Shown here one piece after another: positions 23,865-35,050 of a DNA stretch of 64,000 nucleotides. The stretch is from Mercurialis annua. Taxonomy: Eukaryota > Streptophyta > Magnoliopsida > Malpighiales > Euphorbiaceae. The translations under genes and the position numbers were made by a program. Each line of letters begins with the position of its first letter. The stretch's first letter is position 1. The stretch spans positions 4,154,001 to 4,218,000 of the forward strand of contig NC_065574.1 in assembly GCF_937616625.2 (NCBI RefSeq), read 5' to 3'. The notes beneath the pieces are model-generated. The model had not been told where the DNA came from. It did no database searches and worked only from the letters and a program-made list of their open reading frames with translations.

Positions 23865-25239
23865 TTTTATTTAAAAATCAAATAATATGATCTTACATTT
23901 TTGTTTTTGTCGGTGATTTATTTCCTCTATCCAATTTTAAAATATCTATAGTTATTTATAAATTAATTATTTTCACATTTTCTTGAGATCATTCAAAACC
24001 AACCTCGCCAAAACTTCAAGCTCTCACCTTTTTCGGATAAGATCAATGAATTTTCATTTGTTAAAATATTATATAGCTAATAAGTTAAAACAAAACTAAT
24101 TTTATTATTAATTTTATTTTTTAATATATACTATTTTAAATTTTATAAATTAAACTCAAATTTTTACAATTTTATGCAATAAAAAATAATAATTTCATTT
24201 TTTTTTTTTTTACAAAAATCGAATCAAATCGGCCAATAAACTTAAACCATCATTAGATAAATTGTCAAGGAAAGGTCAGAGACATAAACTTGTAGTAAAT
24301 GCTACAAGAAAGGCCAAAACATAACAACTTGGTAAGAAAATGATAAATTTGATTGAAAACATATTTAAAAAATTGACATTACTTCAACTATATGAATGTC
24401 ATTTTGCCGCCCTAAAACTCTCATGATGATAGCAACAACCACCATGTAGCTCTACCAGCAGTCCCTCCACAAAAGACACTAGGGGTTCTTGCACAAGCCT
24501 CTCAAGCTTTCCAACGGAGCAGGTCCGATTTATTGGAAATAATTTTAGATTCGGAAGGTACGATGTGAAATTTTTTATAACGTTAATTATTTTTATTTGA
24601 AAAAAATTCATTAAGGTTCAAATTAAAAACCGAACCAAACGTGAATGTCCAGTCTGTACATTTGACCAAAATATATCTATTGATTTCAAAATATATATAT
24701 ATATATAACTATTATATTGGAATGGATGAGATACTACTTAATAATTTAAAAAATTGAATTTATTGAATTAAAAATTAGAATTATCAAAATAACTGTCATC
24801 AAACATCATTCCAATGTCATAAAAATTCTAATAAAAATAGATTGTCATCATTGTTATCAAATGGAAAAAAGATAGTACTACTATAATCGATCAGAATCAA
24901 ACATCATTCTAATGTCATAAAATTTCTAATAAAAACAGATTGTCATCATTTTTATCAAATGTAAAAAAGATACTACTATACTATAATCGATCACAAACTT
25001 TGATGTAAAAGTCTTCTAATAATGGAAAGTTTTAACTCGTGTGAAGCACTAACGAACTGTAACCAAACAAGTAGTAAAATTAAGAGGTAGACAATGACAT
25101 AAAATATTGAGTACTAATGCACTTAGGTTGCCGTTTCTTGAAACTTACATGCCAGTCTGCAACTCCCAAGAGAAAAAAAGGAATGTTATAAATAATTGGT
25201 TTAGTAAGAAATACACCATTTTATTTATTCTGCGTTAGT
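22999..25239. other. Intergenic, no gene recognised
   Basis: AT-rich spacer upstream of hydrolase copy 2. Part of 23640-23780 ('acatgggattgtctaagtaaac', 'tgtttgctgttttcagatt') resembles the copy 1 upstream region near 18590-18660, an echo of the tandem duplication. It also carries the TTA microsatellite and a local direct repeat, with 'atcaaacatcattc..aatgtcataaaa' at about 24796 and about 24895. The ORF at 24399-24611 has no recognisable domain. Confidence 0.5.
23829..23867. repeat. (TTA)n microsatellite
   Basis: About 13 consecutive TTA/ATT units in a perfect run. Confidence 0.95.
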
Positions 25240-25500
25240 GGTAAATTAGATCACGAATTTTAACGTAATTATAATTACAATAAATTAAAAGACTTTGCAA
25301 TGTTAATAATCAATTTTGTTTTTTGACAAACTGATACAATGACCAATCATGCAATAACACGTGCTTGTATATTAAATTTCCACGTTTTAGCTCGGCTAAC
25401 CAATTTGTCAAAAAAATAAAAGTTGATTATTGACATTGTCAAATTTCAGAGTTCGTGTTAGAATTGCAAATCAGGATAAAATTCGTGATTTAATTTGCAA
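25240..25500. mobile_element. Foldback element, ends approximate
   Basis: Left arm 'taaattagatcacgaatttta' and right arm 'taaaattcgtgatttaattt' are inverted complements, with a further inverted pair inside ('ttgacaaa'/'tttgtcaa'). No clean target duplication was resolved. A related single arm is at about 26703-26820. Confidence 0.55.
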
Positions 25501-26051
25501 TTAATCTATTTACTTTTTATTTATATTACAAACTTTTAAAATTAAAAATTTTATTTTATTTTTGATTTTCAGTTTCAAAAGTAATATTTTTTTATTTTTT
25601 TATTTTCAAACTTTTAAAATTAATAATTTTATTTTATTTTTTTATTTCTAGTTCCAATCGTTCTTATTTATTCAAATTGAAGTTTTTTTCATTTGAAAAA
25701 AAAATTCATATATGTCCTCCATATTTGACACGTAGTTCTAGTTTTTAATTATTTTTATAATATTAAAATTTGTTTAGAATATGCGCCAAATACGAATGAT
25801 ATATTTAAAATTCTTTTAGAATGAAGAAACCTTAATTTGAAAAAAAAATCATATAATTAAAATTGAAAAACAAAACATAAAATAAAATTGGCGATTTTAA
25901 AAGTAATAAATATTAATAAAAAAATTAAAAATATGGAGTATTTTTAAATAATCGAGCCTCAATAATCACTACCTTCATCCCAATAAAAATAAGCATTTTT
26001 TTTGTTTGTGTTCCAAAATATAAAAGGATATAAGAAAAACTACATATTTAC

Positions 26052-26186
26052 ATTTTAGCAATTTATAACGCCTTTTAAAATTAGGATAGACACACATAAC
26101 TTTTTTTTTTGGTCCATAAGTACCATCTTTTACATTTTAGCAATTTATAACGCCTTTTAAAATTAGGATATAAACACATAACTTTT
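26052..26186. repeat. Tandem direct duplication, about 82-bp unit
   Basis: 'cattttagcaatttataacg' and the following 'ccttttaaaattaggata' occur twice (about 26053 and 26134) with almost no change, so this is a recent tandem duplication. Non-coding. Confidence 0.8.
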
Positions 26187-26201
26187 GATTTCTTTAATGT
26201 C

Positions 26202-26606
26202 CTGAAGGTATGATATTAAACTTTGTATGTAGATCACTAAAAAATTTTCAATTACAGAAAGATCATTTAAACCAATTTTTTTTATGAAGTGGTCATTAAA
26301 TTATACTTTTATTACAAAAATATTTCAGTTGTTATAAAAAAACACTAAAATTTTCGTGAATTATTGAAACGTTATTGGATTTTACCCTTTATTACAAAAA
26401 GATCACTGAACTATGTTTCTTTTTATAATTTCAGCTTGTCACGCAAATAAAAATATTGCATTTTTGCGTGAAAACGATACGTTTTATATGAGTGAGCCTT
26501 TTGGTATAGTTTAATGACTATTTTGTAAAAAATGTTTGTTTAGTGATCTTTCTGTAATTTGAAAAAAGCTATATGACCTACAGAGTTTAATATCCTCCAG
26601 AGGTAT
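26202..26606. mobile_element. Foldback element, ends approximate
   Basis: Left-arm words 'gatattaaactttgtatgtag' and 'acagaaagatcattta' are mirrored at the right by 'tagtgatctttctgtaattt' and 'ctacagagtttaatatcc'. It has no ORF. I did not find a convincing target duplication. Confidence 0.55.
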
Positions 26607-26859
26607 TTTTTTTTCATCACAAAATATGCCGATTATGATAATTTTTAATGAATGAAATTATACTAAATAATGACCAAGAGATAAAATGTTGATAGTTTTT
26701 AGGATGAATTGCAAATTAGATTATAAATTTTCGGTTGATTTGCAATTATAATATGAATTTTTAAATTTGGCAAATTTGGATATCAACTTTTATTTTTTTG
26801 ACAAATCAAGACAATGTTTGTTTTATGATGTAAAATTGTTAAGTTAGAAGTTGGGATTT

Positions 26860-27780
26860 CCATGTAAAATTGTTAAGTTAGAATGGCTATTCCATAATTT
26901 TATGGAATAATTTACGATTTGCCGATTTTCATTAGTTTTTTTACTAAACCAAGAGATTTCTCTGCTCCAATCCAAGCACCAATTCCTCATTGAAATGCTG
27001 TACACAGGACAGATGAAGAGCAAATTCTCAATTGGCTCACTATCAGCATTGCACAAAACACAATTATCATTATCACTACATCCCCATTTAAATAATCTAT
27101 CTCTAGTTTTAAGTCTGTTTTTAATTGCAATCCAACCTATAAAATTATATTTTGGTAGACAACCTGCTCCCCAAAGTGTTGTTCTCCACCAAGTCACCTT
27201 ACTATGATGACTGCTAAAATAGTTTCATATTATGTTATATTTGCTGTCACTTTTGCAACAATAATTCTTCACTTAATTCCAAGCAACATCAATTTGCTCA
27301 TTCATGGAGTCCGAGAGATGCCATTTTTTTTTCTGTTAAGCCTGTTTTGAAATATTAGTATCACCCTCAATGAGAGCTTTCCCTCCCATCTAAGGGTCAT
27401 GCCACAATGAAATGTCCTACCTTCTCCCAATTCATATTCAAAGCAGTCTCTAATAAATTTTCTCAATTTGAGCAAATTCCTCTAATTCCAACTCAATTTT
27501 TTCAGTTTGTTCTTAGTTACCATATTGGTCCAAATGGACTCTTTTAATGCCACTAAATCCTAGATTTGCTTCCTCACTGCCACTTGGTTCCACAACGTTA
27601 TATTCTTAGGCCACCGACTTCATGTTACAAACTTTCTTTCAAGAAACCAGATTATCATGTTTAAATTTAGTTGAACATTTTCTTAAAAAAAATTGCAAAC
27701 TTTTTCCACTTCTCTAATAACAGACTTAGGTAAAATGAAAATAGAACTCCAATACATCTGCATACTGAAAAAGACAACAT
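26860..27780 (-). pseudogene. LINE remnant: zf-RVT and end of reverse transcriptase
   Basis: The minus-strand reading 27197-26844 contains the zinc-binding reverse-transcriptase-associated (zf-RVT) pattern: WWRTLWG-like start, PKY.FIGW.A..NRL.TRDRL.KWG, then C..C...E...LLF.CP. Further upstream (27450-27200) 'SLWHDP.MGGKALIEGD' is readable in the same direction, typical of the sequence just before zf-RVT in plant LINEs. Stops and frame changes separate the pieces, and neither the main RT motifs nor an endonuclease are present. A dead 5'-truncated non-LTR element. Confidence 0.8.
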
Positions 27781-27791
27781 TCACAAGCTAT

Positions 27792-28880
27792 CACTACTAG
27801 AAATCATGCTTTTAACAACGGATTTTTCCGTCGCTAAATGCATCGGATTACCGACGGACTTAGTCCGTCGATGAATTTCTGTATGCTAAATTTATAGCGA
27901 CGGAATAAATAAAGATTGCGACGGATTTAAAAAAAATTAGCGACGGATTTAAATCCATTGCTAATTTTTAAAAGTAAAAAAATTAATTTTTTTTAATTAA
28001 AATCATAAAATAAAATATTATTTAAACGATCACCCACCGTCACACACCCAATCGAATACAACACACACTATCACCCACCCGTAAATTTTTAAAATTTCCC
28101 AACTTCCCAATAGGTCACACATCCTTCACATTACTCCCACCAAATTCTCACCCATCATTGACTTCATCTTAACCAATTCAAATTCTTATTTTATATCTAT
28201 GTATATTTATATTTAAATATAACTGAAAGCAATAAAAAATTACTCCCGCAATTTATTACCGTATTTTAAAATAATTATTTTTTCATACTAAATTTTTAAA
28301 TAAATAATTAATAAATTATTTTTTTAATAATTATTTTAAATAAAAACAACAAATTATTAATATTACACTTTACTCTCGTATTCTAATATATTAATTTTAT
28401 TCATAAAAAATATTTTATTCATAAATAATTATTTTATTAATAAATAATTATTTTTATAATAAGTTGTTTTATAATTAATATTACTTTAATTAATATATTT
28501 TTTTTAATAAAAATATAATTTTTAGCGACGGATTTCCTGATGTGATGTGAACCTATAAAAAAAAAGCTTATATAATATAATAAAGGAAAAACGGGTTAGA
28601 AAAAAGATATCAAATATCTGGAGTTTCTTTTTGAAGAAACATTTAAACATGGATTTCGCCGAAGCTACTTTCCAATATGAATCTCGAGAGTGGATGGTTG
28701 ACCGCCGCCCCCTTATCCTGGAGGCTGCTAAAAATAAACATTTAGCGACAAATTTTGTAATACGTCGCTAAATGTGTTACTTTTAGCGACGAAATTTCCG
28801 CCAAATTGTTTTTCACTTTTAGCGACGGATTTTGTATCCGTCGCTAAATTCCGTCGCTAATCGACTGTTTTCTAGTAGTG
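27792..28880. mobile_element. Non-autonomous CACTA (En/Spm) element
   Basis: It begins cactactagaaatcatg and ends gactgttttctagtagtg. The 3-bp duplication tat is on both sides (27789-27791 and 28881-28883), the CACTA signature. Subterminal regions repeat 'tagcgacgg' / 'ccgtcgcta' in both orientations, the usual transposase-binding array. At 1,089 bp it is too short for a transposase, apart from the short remnant at 28649-28771. Confidence 0.93.
28649..28771 (+). pseudogene. Possible remnant of a CACTA transposase-associated N-terminus
   Basis: A small ORF (about 40 codons) begins ATG GAT TTC GCC and reads ESREWMVDRRP. This recalls the REWMYDR motif of the Transpos_assoc domain at the start of En/Spm transposases. 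It runs straight into the subterminal tagcgacg repeats, so the rest of the gene has been lost. The identification rests on one short motif. Confidence 0.4.
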
Positions 28881-29151
28881 TATAATGTCCCAGCACAAGT
28901 TAAGTGTCTCGCGGTTTAATGAGATATACCCTCTTTTCCATTTTTAAGCTTAGAAGAGGGCGATTGGATTGGAGGGATCGTACTTGAATTTGTAAAAACG
29001 CTCAAATTTAAGAATTTCAAGGCGATGCTCGTGATTACCTTTCCTTTTCTTCTGCCGCGGGACCTGTAAAAGAAAAACATCGGCGTGAGTACGTTTTCGC
29101 TTCGTTTCAGAAAGTTGAAAAATATTCAATTTAAGTATGTCTTCTGCTGAT

Positions 29152-30111
29152 GGCTAATAACCACCCACGGCCCCTGACTTTAGGGGTACCTTACGACAAA
29201 CCCCCTGATAAAAAAACGATCAGTAAACCCCCTGATCTTTGTGGCGGCGCCACCTAAACCCCCTAAACCCCAAATATGACGAAAATACCTCTGGCGTAGT
29301 CTTTTTCAGTCAACTGTCATACTTAAAAAAAAATGATGGCGCCACGTCAGCTGCCACGTCAGCAAAATACCATAAAAATTTCAAACACCCAAAATACCCC
29401 TAATTTGATTTGAAAAAAGACAAAAAAAAACAACCCACTCACAATTTGATTAACCAAAATAATAAACCCAACCATCAAGACCACCCAAACACCCGCCCGT
29501 CCAATTCCGGTCGTCTTCTCAGGCGAGAGGACGACCGAAATCGGTCGTCTTCTCGCCTGAGAAGACAAACTGTCCGTCTTCTCAGTCAGAGAAGACGAGT
29601 TGTTCGTCTTCTCAGTCAGAGAAGACGAACTGTTCATCTTCTCAGTCAGAGAAGACGAACTGTTCGTCTTCTCATATCTGAGAAGATGAACAGCGTTCGT
29701 CTTCTCAAACTGAGAAGATGACGTTGGTCGTCTTCTCAGTTGAGAAGACGACCAACTTGGTCGCCTTCTCGCCTGAGAAGACGACCGAAATTGGGGGGAG
29801 GGTGCTGGTTCGGGTGGTTGGACTTTAGTTCGGTTTGAGTTGTTTAGAGTTGGTTTGGGTTATGGGTAATTTAGGGTGTTTTGGGTATTTTATTTTTTTT
29901 TTGTCTTTTGATGATGTGTCAACTGACATGTCAGAATTTTTTTATTTGAAATGTCAGTTGACCAAAAAAGACGGCGCCAGGGGTATTTTCGTCCAAAAGG
30001 GATTTAGCGAGCGCCGATACAAAGATCAGGGGGTTTACTGATCGTTTTTTTAGATAAGGGGGTTTGTTGTAAGGTACCCCTAAAGTCAGGGGTCATGGGT
30101 GATTATTAGCC
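29152..30111. mobile_element. MULE-like element with long inverted ends and an internal minisatellite
   Basis: It starts ggctaataaccaccca and ends tgggtgattattagcc. The arms are complementary for over 100 bp, including 'cccctgactttaggggtacc'. A perfect 9-bp duplication tctgctgat flanks it (29143-29151 and 30112-30120). It contains the minisatellite at 29515-29792. No transposase. It interrupts the PMD-like ORF. Confidence 0.92.
29515..29792. repeat. Self-complementary minisatellite, about 30-bp unit
   Basis: The unit 'cgtcttctcagtcagagaag' plus 'acgaactgtt' is repeated about eight times with variants. Each unit is itself palindromic (cttctc...gagaag), so either strand folds into a chain of hairpins. 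The apparent Arg/Leu-rich ORFs through it (for example 29410-29721) are by-products of the repeat. Confidence 0.85.
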
Positions 30112-30740
30112 TCTGCTGATAGTTCGAAGTTTAGACTGATTATTATCTCCCACCACTCTTCAAACTCATCAGTAGACGAAGGACTTCCATAAGGCATCTG
30201 TAATTCATCTGGCGATGGTAGGTAGGCCTCGTGTAGGTGACTTATATAACTGATGTATTTGGCTATTGGTAGGGCAGGGCGAAAGAGGCCATAATCATTC
30301 CGGTCGATAAGAAAGGGGCAAGGAATCGCTTGTGTATAGCCGAATTGCCTTGACAAGTAGTTGGGACAGTATGATTCTGATCCGCTGCTCTTGAAGTTGG
30401 TGCCGAGCATAAGGTTACGGCTCGTTAGTGCATTACACCAGTTATCCCACCATTAAGAGTGAAGTTCTTCGTCGATGTTCGAGTCTTCTGTTATCTCCCA
30501 ACAACACGTGAGCCATTTGGGAGGGAATCGCCAATTTAGGATGGGACACCAGGAATTAGGCGATTGTTCACGAGTTTCCAGGAAGTAACCGATGACTTCT
30601 TCTAAATGGGGTAGGGTGGAAACTCCTTGGATTAGTGTATAAATGAAGCATTTGTTTGTGGATCGCTTTGGAAGTTTGGCGATGACAGGGAAGTACATGA
30701 ACATCCATGCTTGAATCATCCACTCGGACATCGATGTGTC

Positions 30741-31349
30741 TTCACTTTACCGTTTTTGATCATGTTGTGCATGCATTTGTAAATTGATCCAAGAATGGAG
30801 CCGTGACACCTCAACACCGTGCATGAATTTGAGAAAAAGTGGTAGTTCGTGCATGAAAATGAGAAAATTTTAAGTGCATGATTAAAATGAGAAAACGTGT
30901 AAAGTTCGTGAATTTTTATGAAATTACCCCAATTTTATAATTATATCAAATTTAAAAGAGTTCCTTTTTGTAATTATAACCAAAACTTTAAATTTAACAT
31001 ACTAAATCCTAACCTTTGTATTTTTTATCAATTGCGATCAAACGTTCATATTAACTCATTTTAGAAGTTAAGCAATTTTTTAAAATTTTGATCGTAATTG
31101 ATAAAGAACGTAAAAATTTGAAAAATTAAAATCAAAATTTTGGTCACAATTGCAAAAGGAACTTTCAAATTAAACAATTATAAAAATTAAAAGTTTTGGT
31201 CGTAATTGATAAAAAAAACTATAAATATTTGGATTTAAAAATAGTTTAGCCTGTTTCAAATTATAAATAGCCATTTATTATTTTACTGTTTAACTTTCAT
31301 ACCAATTAATTATATTTTTTTAGTAAAATGTTAGAATTTAGAAATTAAT
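30741..31349. other. Intergenic with a solitary foldback arm
   Basis: Positions about 30830-30925 ('gtgcatgattaaaatgag', 'cgtgtaaagttcgtgaattttt') match one arm of the foldback element at 5153-5478. The remainder to 31349 is AT-rich with weak internal inverted repeats such as 'ttgatcgtaattgataaa' and no gene. Confidence 0.5.
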
Positions 31350-31654
31350 GTTTAAGTTTAGTAAATGCAGTCGAATATCTCAACTAGGTTAATGCCTTTT
31401 TAGCATTTGCATCACGATTCCAAAGACAAAAAAAATGAAATAAAAAAATATCTAGTGCATCAATCTGACTGAAAATTAGCATAATCAATAGGAAAACTAG
31501 AAGTATGACAAAATTCTAGACAAGTTCCCAATAAAAATAAGAAATTACTTGAAACACCATGACTAGCAAGCTTATTTGCTACTTGATTTTTTTCTCGATA
31601 AATATGCAAAACTCGTAATATTTATAAATTTGAAAGCTTTGATTAAATTTATAA

Positions 31655-32285
31655 GGTTTAATAGCAAAAAAAACTCAAATTTTTACGATTTATTGCAATT
31701 ATATCTAAACCTTTTAATTTTTGCAATAATATTCAAATTGCATTATTTTTTTTGCAATAATATCCAAATTGCACTTTTTATGTGAATTTTTTTGAGTGTT
31801 TTGCCATTTTTTGGGACTTTCACTATATTATTATACATCAAAACATAATAATAGCCTAATATCTTAATTGGAAACAACAAATTTAGCCATTAATTGGAGA
31901 AATTCTTAGGTGAACCGAGTCCACCACGTAGGATTATGAATCGTCCATTTATTACGTGACACGTGGCATGACTATTTACATGAGCCAATTAATGGGCACA
32001 TTAATTCTAAATAAAACACATTAAATACTCATTAATAGTTGTGTCGTTCATTAATTGGCTCATGTAAATAGTCATGCCACGTGTCACGTAATAAATGGAC
32101 GGTTCATAATCCTACGTGGTGGACTCGGTTCACCTAAGAATTTCTCCATTAATTGCTATAAAAAATGTAATTTGGATATTATTGTAACAAAAAAATATGC
32201 AATTTGGATATTATTGCAAAAATTAAAAGATTTGAATATAATTGTAATAAATTGTAAAGGTTTGGATTTTTTTTACCATTAAGCC
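31655..32285. mobile_element. Foldback MULE-type element (outer)
   Basis: It starts ggtttaatagc and ends ccattaagcc, with a perfect 9-bp duplication aatttataa (31646-31654 and 32286-32294). The arms carry 'tttgcaataatatccaaatt' and its complement. A second element is nested at 31897-32146, so the unoccupied length is about 372 bp. Confidence 0.87.
31897..32146. mobile_element. Highly symmetrical MITE nested in a foldback element
   Basis: A 250-bp element starting gagaaattcttaggtgaacc, with arms of about 105 bp that match almost perfectly and a short centre. A 9-bp duplication cattaattg flanks it (31888-31896 and 32147-32155). An older, diverged copy is at 33840-34083. The arms contain 'gacacgtggc', an ACGT-core (G-box-like) word. 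Confidence 0.92.
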
Positions 32286-32387
32286 AATTTATAAAATATC
32301 GAATGCTTTCTAGCATATAAATGATTTTGGACTTGCATTTACTCAAAATTACACTTTGAGCGCTTGAGAAATTTGTAACCCATTCTT

Positions 32388-32649
32388 TTTTTTTTTTTTG
32401 GTACAAGGGAAAGAGGCAAACGCCTAAAGACAACTAGGAACTAACATTCCTACTATAAGAGGTACCATAGAGGTCATGCAAAATCCAATGTCTGAGACTC
32501 GGAGGAGGGCTGTCATGATAAGTACACCCGATAACGTAGTCTTCACCCATCAAAGCTAGGTGATCCGCCGCAAAGTTTGCTTCCCTATAGATGTGGTATA
32601 CCTTGATCTCCCAATTCCTTCTAATCAACTCCCGAATGGTATACCTTGA
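32388..32649 (-). mobile_element. 5'-truncated LINE 3' end with poly(A)
   Basis: The minus strand encodes HIYREANFAADHLA, the C-terminal end of a LINE RNase H-like domain, a stop, the 3' end 'ggcgtttgcctctttccctt', then a poly(A) tail (T run 32388-32399). A 14-bp target duplication tgtaacccattctt flanks it (32374-32387 and 32650-32663). That is a complete record of one target-primed insertion that copied only about 260 bp. Confidence 0.92.
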
Positions 32650-33839
32650 TGTAACCCATTCTTATCATTAATAAGATGGAGCCTTTCTTACCTACTCAAA
32701 GTGAATGATTGAAATTTCCATAAAAATGAAAGGTCCATTTAACCATTTCTCATTATCTCTTTCCATTCCCCCGTCTTCCACATCTTTCTTCTTTTATTGT
32801 AGAACTTTTGTGTGGATGTAAATATTGGTACGTAGGCATTTATTATTTTAATGAGCTCTCTAGAAAATTTCAATTCTATAATTAAAATAGATATGAAAAA
32901 AATATACAATAATATTTTTCCTGTTCTAACAGAATTATTTACTTTCTCTATTTTTTTAATTCTAAATAAAAAAAAAGCCTAACACGATATGCAAAACACG
33001 AAATGAATTCTCAAAAATAACATGTACGTAGTTAACTCACCTACGCATCATCTTCCAATGAGCCGGCTTTGAGTTTGATGTAAAACAATGAACATTATAT
33101 ATACCATCACAGTACAAATTTCCATCCCTTTTCTCAAGCTATTTCAACAGCATAAAGGATAAAACGACGAGTACTATGGATCAAAGAAAGTAATTCATTT
33201 TCCAAATAAATGAATAGTTAGTTGAAGATTGTGCTATGCTAATGAAGCAATTTCTTAATATTTATTTTTTGTTCATGAAACAATCTACGAATCCGACGGC
33301 GCATATTTTAACGCAATAATTTAAGTTAATGCGTTTAAAATGGATAAAATAAATAACAATATCATGTACCTTTCATCAATCCAATATTAGAAATAAATTA
33401 TTTAAATATCATGCAGTTTCAATTTTGACACACTTTTTTTTTCTTCTGAATTTTCGAAATCATAATGGGAGGAGTTGGTTCCTGACTTCCAAACATTCAT
33501 CTAAATGCATCAACTTAAATAGGTATATTTTACAGGTAAGTTTAATTTGTTGTCGTTGTTATTTTTTTCCATTTCTATTCCTCGTAAAATTTCTAGTTTT
33601 TTTATTAAAATTCAAAAATTGATTATTATTATTAGTAGTATTATATGCTCTAATTAAGATAATGACACAAAACAAATAAAGATTAAATATGATAACCATA
33701 AATTATAAAATTGACGGACATAATTGTTATTAATTTTTTAAAAATATATCTACTATTTTTATAATATGCACAAATTTATTTTGCCTTTTGATATCCTCAT
33801 TTGAAAATTGAATATCACTTAAATTCAGTTGATGGACAC

Positions 33840-34083
33840 AAAAAATTCTTAAGTGAACTTAGTTCATCATGTATGATTATCAACCATCCATTTATTATGT
33901 GACACGTGATAATAATAAATGTATTAGCCAATTAATAAATATTACATTAATTACTTATCTTTTGATGTGAATTAAATGTGATATTTATTAATTGGCTAAT
34001 ATATTTATTATTATCACGTGTCACACAATAAATGGATGGATCATAATTCTACATGATAAATTAAGTTCTTGCAAGTATTATTC
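33840..34083. mobile_element. Diverged copy of the 31897-32146 MITE
   Basis: It shares 'aattcttaagtgaac' and 'catttattatgtgacacgtg' with that element and has the same foldback architecture. A 9-bp flanking repeat with one mismatch (gatggacac at 33831-33839, gatgaacac at 34084-34092) is consistent with an older insertion. Non-coding. Confidence 0.75.
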
Positions 34084-34214
34084 GATGAACACAGGCTATA
34101 AAGAAAATATCGTTTCCTAGATAGAAATTGTTATTTACACATTTTTTTTTTACTTTTTTTTTCTTTAATAATGAGAAAATGAATTTTTTTTTTAGTGAAA
34201 AGTTGGATTTTAGA

Positions 34215-34400
34215 AATCAAGAAGGCACATGAGCATCTCAACTAGGTTGACACCCTCTTAGCATATGGATCACGCTTCCAAAAATCCAAAAGTATCATAA
34301 ATGATTAAAACAAAAAAATGCCATACATGACGGAATAAAAAAATTAGCAAAATCTCTAAGAAACATGCCTACTAAAATCTTTTCTAGTGCGTTTTTCAAG
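34215..34400 (-). pseudogene. Short LINE 3'-end fragment
   Basis: 'catctcaactaggttgacac' followed by 'cctcttagcatatggatcacg' is the complement of the LINE 3' signature seen at about 38028-38070. No coding sequence remains. Confidence 0.6.
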
Positions 34401-34862
34401 AAAATGATGGAGAACATTTAAATAAAATCTTAATAGCTCTTACTCTCTCATTTTCGGATTGATAGTCATCTTATTATTTAAGCGTTTTAAATTATAGGTC
34501 ATTTTTAATTTTTTATAAACAATTTTAAAACTAGAAGTAATTTACGCCCAATAAATATGACTAGTTATTTCAAAAGAATTAATTACTCCATATTTCAACA
34601 TTAAACAAATGAAAAAAAAAATTATTTATGCCCTTAAAATTTACCGACAGGATCAAGTGAGTTTTTAACGTTCAGAAAGATTCAAATGTGCCTTTAATGT
34701 CTCCTTAAAAAATGAACAATCAGACCCTCCGATTTTGACAAACAAACCCCTTAATTTTGATAACCAAACTCCCAAAGTCTTATTTATGAGTCATTTATTC
34801 GCATTCTACCTATAACTTTTCAATACTAAAATTTCCACCACACTTGTTTATCCAACATTTTC

Positions 34863-34870
34863 TATAAAAG
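34863..34870 (+). promoter_or_regulatory. Probable TATA box of the RIP gene
   Basis: tataaaag lies 188 bp before the ATG at 35051. A possible leader intron (GT at about 34976, 'tttgtacag' acceptor at about 35022) would shorten the mature leader. Both are guesses from motif and spacing. Confidence 0.45.
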
Positions 34871-35050
34871 GATGTAATGCCGTGAGCATAGAAAACCATC
34901 TAAAGGGATTAAGTAAGACTATCACACTCTTTTTTCCATTATTTTCAACATTTTCTCATCTATATTGAATTTCAGTAAGAGCTCTATTTTTCTTTTTTAT
35001 TAACTTTTGGATTATTTGTACAGAGGTGAAATCGACCGTTACTGTAGGCA

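Larger units (their letters stand above)
28950..30740 (-). pseudogene. Plant-mobile-domain (PMD)-like ORF, interrupted
   Basis: The minus strand reads from about 30740 to a stop at 28950-28952. The pieces are 30731-30453 (IQAWMFMYFPVIAKLP, like the LQ.W.Y..FP motif of the aminotransferase-like plant mobile domain), one in-frame TAA at 30453-30455, then 30410 onward (YCPNYLSRQFGYTQAIPCP, FEEWWE). The MULE-like element 29152-30111 is inserted after LSAE. Removing it with one 9-bp duplication (969 bp, a multiple of three) leaves the frame open to a basic tail (KRKR, RQKKRKG) and the stop. The PMD assignment is by motif only. It is 5'-truncated and dead because of the nonsense codon and the insertion. 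Confidence 0.55.
31350..32345 (-). pseudogene. LINE 3' remnant with RNase H-like end, split by nested insertions
   Basis: The minus strand reads, in broken frames, 'HIYREKNQVANKLASHG', the C-terminal signature of the RNase H-like (RVT_3) domain of plant LINEs. It is followed by the 3' signature 'aggcattaacctagttgaga' (about 31384-31405 on the plus strand). The foldback element 31655-32285 splits it, and the flank continues at 32295-32345. Confidence 0.7.

Noticed and set aside
29359..29721. Arg/Leu-rich and Ser/Leu-rich repeat ORFs
   Set aside because: They arise from the 30-bp minisatellite and have no start context or domain.
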